Of a stretch of 59,299 nucleotides of DNA, positions 31,763 to 40,819 are shown in pieces; positions within the stretch are counted from its first letter, which is position 1; each line of letters begins with the position of its first letter. Location of the stretch: positions 1 to 59,299 of the forward strand of contig CAYFPS010000018.1 of NCBI GenBank assembly GCA_964345075.1. Reading direction: 5' to 3'. The DNA comes from CAYFPS01 sp964345075 (GTDB lineage Bacteria; CAIWAD01). Under the pieces are notes generated by a model. It did not search any database, was not told the DNA's origin, and was given only the letters and a program-made list of their open reading frames with translations. A program made the position numbers and the translations under genes.

Positions 31763-34066
31763 ATGAAAGCACTTGCTCTGCTATTTATCCTGCTCTCCCC
31801 TGTGACACAATTGATGGCCGAAGAGGCCTGGCAAATCTATGATGACAGCCAGATGGCGCGGGTAGATATCACTTGCGACTGGGCAATTGTCGACTGGCTC
31901 TACCAGGAAGAGAACCTGGAAAGCGACAGCCTGCACCCTGCGACCATTCACTTTCAGAATGCTCTGATTGATGAAGATGTTCTCGACATGGGCTTCAGAC
32001 TTCGCGGTAATACCTCCCGCTACTCACAGAAGAAATCCTTCAAGCTTTCCTTCAACGAATTCGTGGACGGGCGCGAATGGTTCGATGTGGACAAGCTTAA
32101 CCTGAATGGCGAGCACAATGATCCATCGATTGTCCGCAGCAAGCTCTGCTGGGACCTGTACCAGCAGGTCGATGTTCCTGCATCACGAGCCGCGCACGCC
32201 GAAGTCTGGATCAACGATGTCTACTTCGGACTCTACATCAATATCGAGCACGTGGACGATGAGTTTCTATGGAAGCACTTCCCCGATGACACGGGCAATC
32301 TGTGGAAGTGCCTCTGGCCTGCGGATCTGACCTGGCAGGGAAATGATCCGGATGATTACAAATACGAGAACAACGGGCACCGCACCTACGAGCTGAAGAG
32401 CAATGAAGATGAGGACGATTACTCAGCACTCTTTGAACTGATTCGCCTGCTGGAAGAATGCCCGGACTCCGCCATTGAAGACAGCCTGATGCAGTACATG
32501 GATGTGGGTGGAGTGCTGCAGTATTTTGCGATGAATGTGCTTACTGCCAGCTGGGATGATTACTGGTTCCTCTCCAACAACTATTACCTGTATCACGACC
32601 CTTCGATCAATCGCATGACGCTCATTCCCTATGACTACGACAACACCTTCTCGATCGACTGGTTCGGAAACGAGTGGGCCTGGCAGAACCCGTACACCTT
32701 TGGCCAGAACAACCGTCCGCTGGCTGAGCGCATTTTCTCGCAGCCGCGCTGGCGCAATTTGTATACGCACATTCTGGAGCACTGGCTGGAGACGCTGATG
32801 AGCAGCGCGGACTGGGAAGATCGCCTCCTGCCTCTTTACCAAAGGATCTACCCCAGCGCTCAGGCTGACACCTTCCGCACGCTGGATTACGGCTACACGA
32901 TGATGGATTTCATCAACAGCTGGGGGCCCAGCTATCAGAATGCACACGTGAAGCGCGACCTGCGCGAATATCTGGATATGCGCAGATCAAGTCTGGCAGG
33001 GCAGCTGAACTATGTCGACTCCGGACCCGAGATCTGGCAATTGGACTGGGAGCCACGACTGCCGGGTGAAGCCGACAGTCTGCGTGTGACATGCGCAGCG
33101 TGGTCGCCAGACGGCGAAGGCGAGCTCAACCTGCTCTGGAGCATGAATGGTGAAGACTGGCAGGAAAGCGCCATGAGCTGGACGGGTGATCCAACCAGCC
33201 CGAAACTCTCCCTTGCTGACCGCTGGGAGGTGACACTACCACCCATGAACAGTGGCGGCGAGCTAAGGCTGAAAGCCGTAATTGAAGATGGCAGCAGCCG
33301 TGTTCGTTTCTTCCCGCCACTTGAACCTCGCCGACTTGCTGTATCACAGGCAGCAACAGGACTTGCCCTGAACGAGTTCCTCGCCTCCAATGACAGTCAG
33401 GGACAGGATCAGGACGGCGAGTTTGACGATTGGGTCGAGCTTTACAATGCCGGTGATACAAGCATGCCCCTTGCCGGTTGCTGGCTTAGTGATGATCCGG
33501 AAAATCTGATCAAGTGGGAATTCCCGGAAAGCGCGCCGGAACTTGCCCCGGGCGAATTCTTGCTGGTCTGGTGTGACGAGGATGAAGACCAGAGCGGGCT
33601 TCACGCCAGCTTTAAACTGTCGGCAGGCGGAGAGTTCCTGGCCCTGACAGCAGCCGATGGTGTGAGTGTCCATGATTCGCTGAGTTTCGGCCCGCAGGAA
33701 ACGGATGTATCACTGGGCAGGCTGCCTGACGGAGCCGGATCCTGGCAGGCACTGTCGCCAACACCGGGCGAGAGCAACGCGAACACGACTCTCGAAAGTC
33801 CCATGCTGCCCAGCACGAACATGCTGGCACATGCCTGGCCGAACCCTTTCAATGGCACTTTGCAATTGAGCGTTTCACAGCCAGTAGAAGCATGGTCACT
33901 GTTTGACCTGGAAGGAAGAAAAGTGTGCGAAGGCAGGCTGACCATTCCCGCAAGGGATTTCACCCTGGGTGACAGGGTCTGGCAGAATAGAGGAAGCGGG
34001 CTCTATCTTCTTAGGCTGGAGGGACACAATCAGCAGGCGCAACTGAAGGTCATGCATCTCAAATGA
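31763..34066 (+). CDS. CotH-type kinase with lamin-tail domain and T9SS sorting domain (second copy)
   Basis: A 767-residue secreted protein, with AAAGGAG 7 bases before ATG 31763. Signal peptide to about 20, then a CotH domain with 'FRLRGNTSRYSQKKSFKLSFNEF', 'DKLNLNGEHNDPSIVRSKLCWDLYQQ' and 'LIPYDYDNTFSIDWFG', where the Asp pair is the likely catalytic-metal site. An Ig-like stretch (about 430-520) precedes one lamin-tail domain (from about 533, LNEFLASNDS). The tail has HAWPNPFNGTLQ and a sorting-type end. It is a paralogue of the protein at 1784-4225, with one lamin-tail domain fewer. Its last codon overlaps crcB. Confidence 0.88.
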   Translation: MKALALLFILLSPVTQLMAEEAWQIYDDSQMARVDITCDWAIVDWLYQEENLESDSLHPATIHFQNALIDEDVLDMGFRLRGNTSRYSQKKSFKLSFNEFVDGREWFDVDKLNLNGEHNDPSIVRSKLCWDLYQQVDVPASRAAHAEVWINDVYFGLYINIEHVDDEFLWKHFPDDTGNLWKCLWPADLTWQGNDPDDYKYENNGHRTYELKSNEDEDDYSALFELIRLLEECPDSAIEDSLMQYMDVGGVLQYFAMNVLTASWDDYWFLSNNYYLYHDPSINRMTLIPYDYDNTFSIDWFGNEWAWQNPYTFGQNNRPLAERIFSQPRWRNLYTHILEHWLETLMSSADWEDRLLPLYQRIYPSAQADTFRTLDYGYTMMDFINSWGPSYQNAHVKRDLREYLDMRRSSLAGQLNYVDSGPEIWQLDWEPRLPGEADSLRVTCAAWSPDGEGELNLLWSMNGEDWQESAMSWTGDPTSPKLSLADRWEVTLPPMNSGGELRLKAVIEDGSSRVRFFPPLEPRRLAVSQAATGLALNEFLASNDSQGQDQDGEFDDWVELYNAGDTSMPLAGCWLSDDPENLIKWEFPESAPELAPGEFLLVWCDEDEDQSGLHASFKLSAGGEFLALTAADGVSVHDSLSFGPQETDVSLGRLPDGAGSWQALSPTPGESNANTTLESPMLPSTNMLAHAWPNPFNGTLQLSVSQPVEAWSLFDLEGRKVCEGRLTIPARDFTLGDRVWQNRGSGLYLLRLEGHNQQAQLKVMHLK

Positions 34067-34452
34067 TGGATCACACACTTGGCAGGCTTCTGGTGTTGGC
34101 CGCGGCAGGAGCCGCCGGAACCTTGAGCCGCTATGGACTTGGCTCGCTGGCAGAACGCATGCTGGGTGGAAGGCTTCCCTGGGGAACGCTCAGTGTCAAC
34201 CTGCTTGGCTCGCTTGGCTTTGGTCTGGTTTGGGGTCTGGTGATACACAAGGGAATGATTCCCGAAACCTGGAAGCTGCCGCTCCTGACTGGCTTCATGG
34301 GGGCTTTCACCACCTTTTCCACACTGGCCTTTGACAGCGCCCGGCTGCTCGAGGCCGAGGCCTGGTGGCATCTGGGCTTCAATCTGATTGCGCAGCCCGT
34401 TTTGGGGCTTCTACTGTTTCTGGCGGGATCGTCGCTCGTTCGCGCTCTTTAG
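34063..34452 (+). CDS. crcB: Fluoride channel CrcB/Fluc
   Basis: A 129-residue four-helix membrane protein. 'AAAGAAGTLSRYGLG', 'LPWGTLSVNLLGSLGFGLVWG' and 'LLTGFMGAFTTFSTLAFDSARLLE' are the family's signature segments, including the TTFST of the pore and the Asn of the 'VN' motif. Fluc forms antiparallel dimers that let fluoride leave the cell. The gene starts inside the end of the CotH gene (ATGA overlap). I see no fluoride riboswitch upstream, so expression probably follows the CotH gene. Confidence 0.93.
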   Translation: MMDHTLGRLLVLAAAGAAGTLSRYGLGSLAERMLGGRLPWGTLSVNLLGSLGFGLVWGLVIHKGMIPETWKLPLLTGFMGAFTTFSTLAFDSARLLEAEAWWHLGFNLIAQPVLGLLLFLAGSSLVRAL

Positions 34453-35111
34453 ACGAGAAGCTCTGCGGCAAGACGGCAGCCGCAGTGCTCGGGCAGCAGG
34501 CTCTGGCCGAGTACTTTTGCCAGATTCCGCGTGTCATCCTCGCACTCTGCGGGTAGATAGATGACAACAAGCGCGCGACGAGTCTTGCTTGTGATACAAC
34601 TTCGCAGACTGTCGCTGGTCGGGCTGCCAAAAGGGCCAGCCTCATCAAAGAGTCCCAGGCGCCCTTCAAGGTGAACTGTATCCTTGCGAATGCCGGAATA
34701 TTCTTCACCGGCCGCACCCAGCCTTGCCGTTACCTTCCCCGTGATACAGTCCAGATCATAAAGTCCAAGCGGCAGGAGCAGGCGCAAGGAGAGCTCATTT
34801 CCCGCATCTACAAGGTTGTTGATCTGATAAAGCTCCTGCCCCTTCAACACGCGGCGCAGCAAGGCTTCAGAACTTGGGCGGGTACGGGTCGGGTCAAGGC
34901 CTGTTGCCCGGTAAAGTCTGCGAGCTGCCTGCAGGCCTGTGATCTCGGATGGTTGCAATCCGTGATACTTTTCGCGCAGTTCACGCTCCAACGCGCGCAA
35001 GTGGCCGCACTGATCCGGATTGGAAGCCGTGACACACACGCCATCATAGGCGAAAGCATGTAACCGGAACAGGCCTTCAAGGCTGTTGTCGATCTCGATC
35101 TGCGGAAGCAT
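34449..35111 (-). CDS. Free-standing B3/4-domain protein
   Basis: A 220-residue protein whose core 'LYQINNLVDAGNELSLRLLLPLGLYDLDCITG', 'GEEYSGIRKDTVHLEGRLGLFDEAGPFGSPTSDS' matches the B3/4 domain that edits Tyr-tRNA(Phe) in the PheT subunit. Stand-alone copies are common; they may clear mischarged tRNA or bind amino acids. It starts 3 bases after sufT and so belongs to the suf transcript, an unexpected pairing. Its 3' end overlaps that of the convergent crcB by 4 bases. Confidence 0.82.
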   Translation of the reverse strand: MLPQIEIDNSLEGLFRLHAFAYDGVCVTASNPDQCGHLRALERELREKYHGLQPSEITGLQAARRLYRATGLDPTRTRPSSEALLRRVLKGQELYQINNLVDAGNELSLRLLLPLGLYDLDCITGKVTARLGAAGEEYSGIRKDTVHLEGRLGLFDEAGPFGSPTSDSLRSCITSKTRRALVVIYLPAECEDDTRNLAKVLGQSLLPEHCGCRLAAELLV

Positions 35112-35114
35112 CGC

Positions 35115-35432
35115 CTAGAAAAAACCCAGCTGCAGGCGTGCAGCCTCGCTCATCATGTCCTTGGTCCAGGTAGGTTCCCAGACAAGGTCCACGTGTGTTC
35201 CCTGCACCTCGTCCAGGTCCATCACAGCATTTGTCACACGGCCCGGCAGGGCTTCCGCCTCCGGGCAATTGGGAGTGGTCAGGGTCATCTTGACTACAAC
35301 AAATGCATCGTCACTGATCTCGATGTTGTAAATCAAACCAAGACTGTAGATGTCAACCGGAATCTCCGGATCGAACACGGTCTTGAGTTTGGCGACAATC
35401 TTCTCTTCCAGAGCCTGCTTGTCCATACTCAT
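35115..35432 (-). CDS. sufT: SufT/MIP18-family (DUF59) iron-sulfur assembly factor
   Basis: A 105-residue protein; the ATG at 35432 has AAGGAG 5 bases upstream. 'KLKTVFDPEIPVDIYSLGLIYNIEI' and 'MTLTTPNCPEAEALP' are the hallmark DUF59 segments, with the conserved Cys in TPNCP that helps carry Fe-S clusters. In SUF operons this protein aids maturation of Fe-S proteins. It follows sufS by one base. Confidence 0.9.
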   Translation of the reverse strand: MSMDKQALEEKIVAKLKTVFDPEIPVDIYSLGLIYNIEISDDAFVVVKMTLTTPNCPEAEALPGRVTNAVMDLDEVQGTHVDLVWEPTWTKDMMSEAARLQLGFF

Positions 35433-35433
35433 T

Positions 35434-36675
35434 TCAACTCCTTGCACCAAGCATGTGCAGGGCCTTTTCCAGTGCCTGCACGAATTGATCGACTTCCGCC
35501 ATTGTGTTGTAAGGCGCAAAGGATGCGCGCACAGTGCCCGACAGGCCGTATCTCTCCATCACCGGTTGGGCGCAGTGATGTCCACTTCGCACAGCCACGC
35601 CGCCCATGTCCAGCAGCGTGGCAATGTCCCCATGATGAACACCGTCTACAGTGAAGGATAACACGCCAACCTTGCCAATCGCCCGTCCGATGATCTTCAG
35701 ATTGACAATGCCCTCAAGACGCCGCTCAGCTTCCGCAAGCAAGGCATGTTCATGCTGGCTGACGGCTTCCATGTTCCAGTTGCTCATTTCCTTGATGGCA
35801 GCTGCCAGACCGATCACGCCGGCAATATGTGGCGTTCCCGCCTCAAGTCGCCAGGGCAAATCGTTGTAGGTCACCGAGTCAAGTGATACAGACTGGATCA
35901 TGTCACCCCCGCCCTGCCAGGGACGGATCTCCTCCATTCGATCACGCCTGCCGCAGAGCACGCCGATCCCGGTCGGCCCGAAAAGCTTGTGTCCGCTGAA
36001 GGCGTAGAAGTCGGCGTCAAGCTCGCTCAGATTAACGCGCATGTGCGGCAGGCTCTGCGCGCCATCCACAAAACATGGAACACCTGCAGCATGGGCAGCT
36101 GCGATCATTTCCTTGACTGGCAGGACGGTCCCCAGCGAGTTGGATACATGAGCAAAAGCCGCCAGCCTGGTTCGCTCGCTCAAAGAGCTTTTGAACGCTT
36201 CAAGCGAAATGCTCCCATCATCTTCGAGCGGTACAACCTTCAAGCGGGCCTGCTTCTTCTCGCAGAGCATGTACCAGGGCACAAAGTTGCTGTGATGCTC
36301 CAGCCCGGTAACGAGGATTTCATCGCCCTCTGTGACACGGTCTTCCGCCCAGGCCTGCGCGATCATATTGACAGACTCTGTCGTGCCCCGTGTAAAGACA
36401 ACCGTATCACGATCAGGAAGGCCCAGCCACTCGGCGATTGTATCACGAGCGCTCTCGTAGGCCTCGTTTGCTCTAAGGCTTAAGGCGTGTACGCCACGAT
36501 GCACATTTGCACAATCCAGAGCGTAGTAGCGCCGCAAGGCCTCTATAACGGCTTGCGATTTCTGAGCAGTGGCCGCATTGTCCAGATAGGCCAGCGGCTT
36601 GCCGTTAACCTCCTGCGCCAGACCGGGAAATCGTGCGCGAATGGCTTCTGGTTGAAGTCCGGCTGCTGAAGCCAT
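35434..36675 (-). CDS. sufS: Cysteine desulfurase SufS
   Basis: A 413-residue PLP enzyme that takes sulfur from cysteine for Fe-S clusters. 'YLDNAATAQKSQAVIEAL' opens the fold; 'FSGHKLFGPTGIGVL' holds the PLP-binding Lys; 'VRSGHHCAQPVMERYG' holds the active-site Cys of class II (SufS) enzymes. It is full-length. It is one base after sufD and before sufT. No SufE or SufU, the usual sulfur acceptors, is encoded in this operon, so the acceptor must be elsewhere or SufS passes sulfur directly to SufBCD. Confidence 0.94.
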   Translation of the reverse strand: MASAAGLQPEAIRARFPGLAQEVNGKPLAYLDNAATAQKSQAVIEALRRYYALDCANVHRGVHALSLRANEAYESARDTIAEWLGLPDRDTVVFTRGTTESVNMIAQAWAEDRVTEGDEILVTGLEHHSNFVPWYMLCEKKQARLKVVPLEDDGSISLEAFKSSLSERTRLAAFAHVSNSLGTVLPVKEMIAAAHAAGVPCFVDGAQSLPHMRVNLSELDADFYAFSGHKLFGPTGIGVLCGRRDRMEEIRPWQGGGDMIQSVSLDSVTYNDLPWRLEAGTPHIAGVIGLAAAIKEMSNWNMEAVSQHEHALLAEAERRLEGIVNLKIIGRAIGKVGVLSFTVDGVHHGDIATLLDMGGVAVRSGHHCAQPVMERYGLSGTVRASFAPYNTMAEVDQFVQALEKALHMLGARS

Positions 36676-36676
36676 T

Positions 36677-37981
36677 TCAGGACTCCGCCAGTGTGCGAGT
36701 AATCAGGCGATCGAGGGGCGCAGCCAGCTCGTGACAAGCAAGCCGGCCCAGCAGATCTGAGGCAAAGGCATGCATCAGGATGCGGCGCGCCAGATTCTGC
36801 GGTATGCCTCTGGATCTCATGTAAAACATGCCTGTCTCATCCAGACTGCCAACCGTGGAGCCGTGAGTACAACGCACATCATCCGCGTAGATTTCCAGCT
36901 GCGGGCGCGCAACGCTGCGGGCGCGGTCACTCAGTAGCAGAGCATCACCGGCCTGCACGGCATCCGTTTGCTGGGCCTTTTGATCAACATGAATGCGGCC
37001 CGTGAAAATGCTGGTGCTCTCGCCGGCCAGCAGGCTCTTGAACATCTGGCGGCTCTTGCAATCGGCAACCCGGTGCTCGACCCAGGTGTGATTGTCCACG
37101 TGCTCGCTGCCCGAGAGCAGACTCAGGCCGTTGATCTCACCCAGGGCGTGCTCACCTGCCAGCTCAACGCGAACTTCGTTCCTGATTTGCTGTCCGCCAC
37201 AGGTGAAGGTGTGACTGCGGAATTCCGCGCGTGACGCAAGGCGAGCAAACAGACCTGTAACACGGCGCGCATGGGATGAATCACGTTGTATGTTCACGTG
37301 TTCGACAAAAGCACCTTCAGCCAGCTGAAACTCACTGACAGCGTTTCCGAAATAGATGCTTCCATCGGGGCCACCATGACTTTCAACCAGCGTGATGTGG
37401 CTGTCTGCACCGGCAAGGACAAGCAGGCGTGGCTGCACAAGCAGGGCGCCATTTTCCGCGTCCACCATGTGTAACACATGAATGGGCCGGTCGATTCGTA
37501 GACCATCAGGAACAAGAATACCGAGTCCATCTCCAGCCAGGGCACCGTTCAGGGCCGACCAACTGCGGCTTTCCGCATCCGCCAATTGATCCATTTCGCT
37601 GAAGAGCCTGGCCGCCTGTGTATCACCGGATGCAGCCCTCTCTGCCAGCAGTTTGAGGCTGCCCATGACCAGACCTTCCGGCAACCCGCTACAGATGGAC
37701 AGATCTGCCCGAAAGTTGCCATTGACGAATACGAGACGGCAGGCTTCGACGCCTTCCGGAATCAGCGGCTTAAGCTCTTCTTCGCTGAATCTGCGCTGCG
37801 GGGCCTCCGCGGCAAATGCCTCATCCAGCAATTCGGGCATGCGAGTGTATCGCCAATCTTCCGCGTCCTGAATCGCCAAACCCTTTTCCAGGGCCAGCTG
37901 GCGGTGTGCCTCGACCACGGATGCAGGCAACAGCGCTCCCTTTGATGAGGCGAGCAGCTCGCGCAATCGGGGCATGGTCAT
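36677..37981 (-). CDS. sufD: Fe-S cluster assembly scaffold protein SufD
   Basis: A 434-residue member of the SufB/SufD family. 'DAEDWRYTRMPELLDEAF' near the start, and 'SHTFTCGGQQIRNEVRVELAGEHALGEINGLSLLSGSEHVDNHTWVEHRVADCKSRQMFKSLLAGEST' in the beta-helix core, are typical. SufD pairs with SufB and two SufC ATPases to build clusters. Its start overlaps the sufC stop by 4 bases. Confidence 0.93.
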   Translation of the reverse strand: MTMPRLRELLASSKGALLPASVVEAHRQLALEKGLAIQDAEDWRYTRMPELLDEAFAAEAPQRRFSEEELKPLIPEGVEACRLVFVNGNFRADLSICSGLPEGLVMGSLKLLAERAASGDTQAARLFSEMDQLADAESRSWSALNGALAGDGLGILVPDGLRIDRPIHVLHMVDAENGALLVQPRLLVLAGADSHITLVESHGGPDGSIYFGNAVSEFQLAEGAFVEHVNIQRDSSHARRVTGLFARLASRAEFRSHTFTCGGQQIRNEVRVELAGEHALGEINGLSLLSGSEHVDNHTWVEHRVADCKSRQMFKSLLAGESTSIFTGRIHVDQKAQQTDAVQAGDALLLSDRARSVARPQLEIYADDVRCTHGSTVGSLDETGMFYMRSRGIPQNLARRILMHAFASDLLGRLACHELAAPLDRLITRTLAES

Positions 37982-38739
37982 GCGCTGGCCTCCGCTCCGG
38001 CCTTTTCGATCCAGCCGTAACCGCTCTTCTCCAGCTCTTCGGCCAGCTCCGTTCCGCCGCTGCGCACGATGCGACCATCCGCCAGAACATGCACGACGTC
38101 CGGCACGATGTGATTCAACAGTCGCTGGTAGTGTGTGACAACGATCGCGGAAAAGTCGGGACCACGCATGGCATTGACTCCGTCCGCCACGACTTTCAGC
38201 GCGTCAATGTCCAGTCCACTATCGGTTTCGTCCAGCACGGCGAGCTTCGGCTCGAGGGCCAGCATGTGAAAGATCTCGTTGCGCTTCTTTTCGCCGCCCG
38301 AGAAACCTTCGTTGACAGCACGCTTCTGCAGGCCCTCATCCAGATGGACCAGCTTGAGCTTTTCGCTGACAAGGCGCAGGAAGGCGTCAGCCGCGATTTC
38401 TTCCTCGCCACGATAACGGCGCTGGGCGTTCATTGCCATGCGCAGGAAGTAAAGATTGGGCACGCCCGGGATCTCGACCGGATACTGGAAGGCGAGAAAG
38501 ATTCCCTCACCGGCACGCTCTTCCGGTTCCAGCTCCAGGATGTTCTTCCCGCGATAGATGATCTCACCGGCGGTGACATCGTAGCCATCGCGGCCCGAGA
38601 GCACATTGGCCAGCGTACTCTTGCCTGATCCGTTCGGGCCCATGATGGCGTGGATCTCGCCGGGCTTGATGGACAGATTAATTCCCTTGAGGATGGGCTT
38701 CTCTTCCACCCTTGCGTGCAGATTGCGAATCTCAAGCAT
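37978..38739 (-). CDS. sufC: Fe-S cluster assembly ATPase SufC
   Basis: A 253-residue ABC-type ATPase. Walker A 'GPNGSGKSTL', signature 'FSGGEKKRNEI' and Walker B 'LAVLDETDSGLD' are all present. It powers the SufBCD scaffold. A TGTATCAC-type motif (GTGATAC at 38753) lies in the 33-base gap after sufB, beside the Shine-Dalgarno. Confidence 0.95.
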   Translation of the reverse strand: MLEIRNLHARVEEKPILKGINLSIKPGEIHAIMGPNGSGKSTLANVLSGRDGYDVTAGEIIYRGKNILELEPEERAGEGIFLAFQYPVEIPGVPNLYFLRMAMNAQRRYRGEEEIAADAFLRLVSEKLKLVHLDEGLQKRAVNEGFSGGEKKRNEIFHMLALEPKLAVLDETDSGLDIDALKVVADGVNAMRGPDFSAIVVTHYQRLLNHIVPDVVHVLADGRIVRSGGTELAEELEKSGYGWIEKAGAEASA

Positions 38740-38772
38740 TCTCGTTGCTCCTGTGATACAAGACGGGCGGCC

Positions 38773-40215
38773 TCAGCCGACCGATCCTTCAAGACTGACA
38801 CCAAGCAGCTTCTGCGCCTCGACGGCGAATTCCATGGGCAGTTCCGCCAGCACTTCCTTGCAGAAGCCATTGACGATCATGGACACGGCATCTTCTTCGT
38901 TCATGCCGCGCTGCTTGCAGTAAAAAATCTGGTCGTCGCTGATTTTGGAGGTGGTTGCCTCGTGCTCCACCTGGCTGCTCGTGTTACGCACATCGATGTA
39001 GGGAAAGGTATGCGCCCCGCACTGGTCACCAATCAACAGACTGTCACACTGCGAGTAGTTTCGAGCGCCTTCCGCCCGTGGGCTCACCTGCACCAGGCCG
39101 CGATAGCTGTTCTGGCTTTTGCCGGCGGAAATTCCCTTGGAAATGATCGTGCTCTTTGTATTACGACCAAGGTGGATCATCTTTGTGCCCGTATCCGCCT
39201 GCTGAAAGTTGTTGGTCAGCGCAACGGAGTAGAACTCGCCCACCGATCCATCACCCTTTAGAATGCACGATGGATACTTCCAGGTGATCGCACTTCCCGT
39301 CTCGACCTGCGTCCAGGAAATCTTGGCCTTTGTCTCACAGACGCCGCGTTTGGTCACAAAGTTGTAGATGCCGCCCTTGCCTTCCTTGTCGCCCGGATAC
39401 CAGTTCTGCACGGTTGAATACTTGATCGACGCACCCTCCATCGCCACCAGCTCCACCACCGCTGCGTGTAACTGGTTTTCGTCGCGCATCGGGGCCGTGC
39501 AGCCCTCCAGATAAGAAACGTAAGCGCCCTCATCGGCCACAATCAGGGTACGTTCAAACTGCCCCGTGTTCGCCGCGTTGATGCGGAAGTAGGTCGAGAG
39601 CTCCATCGGACAGCGCACACCCTTGGGGATGTATACAAAGGAGCCGTCACTGAACACGGCGCTGTTGAGGGCCGCATAGTAGTTGTCGCGCACCGGCACC
39701 ACGCTGCCCATGTACTTCCTGACCAGCTCAGGATGCTCGCGCAGCGCCTCGGAAATCGAGCAGAAAATGATGCCCTTGGCGGCAAGCTCATCCTTGTAGG
39801 TGGTGGCGACACTTTCTGAGTCAAAGACCGCGTCCACGGCAATGCCGGCAAGCCTTTCGCGCTCGCCCAGCGGAATACCCAGCTTCTCAAAGGTCTCGAG
39901 CAGTTCGGGATCTACCTCGTCCAGACTCTTCGGGCCGTCCTTCTTCTTGGGCGCGCTGTAATAGCTGATCGCCTGAAAATCGACCGGCGGAATCTTCAGC
40001 TTGGCCCAGTCCGGTTGTTCCATTTCGAGCCAGGCGCGATAAGCCTTGAGGCGGTACTCCAGCATGAAGTCCGGCTCCTGCTTTCGCTCCCAGATCATGC
40101 GGATCACATCTTCAGACAGACCCGCGGGAATGGAATCGGCCTCGATCTCTGTTACGAAGCCGTATTTGTATTCCTGCGCCGCAAACTCGCGCAGTTCCTG
40201 ATTCTGCTCACTCAT
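38773..40215 (-). CDS. sufB: Fe-S cluster assembly protein SufB
   Basis: A 480-residue scaffold protein. 'YYSAPKKKDGPKSLDEVDPELLETFEKLGIP', 'VYIPKGVRCPMELSTYFRINAANTGQFERTLIVADEGAYVSYLEGCTAP' and 'NYSQCDSLLIGDQCGAHTFPYIDVRNTSSQVEHEATTSKISDDQIFY' are diagnostic. The conserved Cys and Glu of the cluster-building site lie in the last block. It directly follows the Rrf2 regulator gene (stop and start adjacent). Confidence 0.95.
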   Translation of the reverse strand: MSEQNQELREFAAQEYKYGFVTEIEADSIPAGLSEDVIRMIWERKQEPDFMLEYRLKAYRAWLEMEQPDWAKLKIPPVDFQAISYYSAPKKKDGPKSLDEVDPELLETFEKLGIPLGERERLAGIAVDAVFDSESVATTYKDELAAKGIIFCSISEALREHPELVRKYMGSVVPVRDNYYAALNSAVFSDGSFVYIPKGVRCPMELSTYFRINAANTGQFERTLIVADEGAYVSYLEGCTAPMRDENQLHAAVVELVAMEGASIKYSTVQNWYPGDKEGKGGIYNFVTKRGVCETKAKISWTQVETGSAITWKYPSCILKGDGSVGEFYSVALTNNFQQADTGTKMIHLGRNTKSTIISKGISAGKSQNSYRGLVQVSPRAEGARNYSQCDSLLIGDQCGAHTFPYIDVRNTSSQVEHEATTSKISDDQIFYCKQRGMNEEDAVSMIVNGFCKEVLAELPMEFAVEAQKLLGVSLEGSVG

Positions 40216-40647
40216 TCAGAGCACTCCCGTGTGACAACCCTCGGCAAGGGTCATTTCCGCAAGACTGATGCCCTGCAGCGCGCGCTGCACGGCCTGATTG
40301 ATCTTCATCCAGTTGGTCTGAAGGGGACAGGCATCGCCATAGCGGCAGTCGCTGTCTGCCTCCGAAGCACATTCCGTGATACTGATCGGACCCTCAAGCG
40401 CGGTTACAATCTGTGCCACGTTGATCGCACTGGCCGGCCGGGCCAGCTGATAGCCACCCTTTACGCCACGTTGGCTTTGCAGCAGGCCTTCCTTGACGAG
40501 TAGCTTGAGGATCTTGCCAACCATCGGCAGTGGTAAGCCCGCATTCTCAGCCAGATCGCGCGCCGAATGCACGCCCGTGCCGCCATCCCGCGCGAAGAGC
40601 GACATCAGCAGAATGCCGTAGTCTGTCTGCTTGGTAATTCGAAGCAT
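40216..40647 (-). CDS. Rrf2-family Fe-S regulator of the suf operon
   Basis: A 143-residue winged-helix protein. 'QTDYGILLMSLFA' and 'SARDLAENAGLPLPMVGKILKLLVKEGLLQSQRGVKGGYQLARP' form the Rrf2 helix-turn-helix; 'ECASEADSDCRYGDACPL' has three cysteines in IscR-like spacing that likely bind a [2Fe-2S] cluster. It heads the suf operon and probably represses it when clusters are plentiful. A palindrome 15 bases upstream is its likely binding site. Confidence 0.9.
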   Translation of the reverse strand: MLRITKQTDYGILLMSLFARDGGTGVHSARDLAENAGLPLPMVGKILKLLVKEGLLQSQRGVKGGYQLARPASAINVAQIVTALEGPISITECASEADSDCRYGDACPLQTNWMKINQAVQRALQGISLAEMTLAEGCHTGVL

Positions 40648-40661
40648 GATTCACCCTTAAT

Positions 40662-40680
40662 TGGAACCGATATGGTCCCA
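40662..40680. promoter_or_regulatory. Candidate Rrf2 operator at the suf promoter
   Basis: TGGAACC (40662-40668) and GGTCCCA (40674-40680) form a 7-bp inverted repeat (one mismatch) with spacer GATAT, 15 bases upstream of the regulator's ATG. Its position fits repression of the whole suf operon. Confidence 0.45.
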
Positions 40681-40819
40681 TTTGTTTTGCAACCAGAGAG
40701 TGTAATGCTTGCCCTCTGCAGGCACAAGGGAAACAGGACCATTTTTGGCCCTGATTCCGCATTTTTTTGCGCGTTTTCGTGAAAATGGCCGCTTTGCTAG
40801 ATCAATTCGAGGTGGCGGC

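Noticed and set aside
34030..34070. Fluoride riboswitch before crcB
   Set aside because: crcB starts inside the CotH gene and no crcB-motif RNA can be read upstream.
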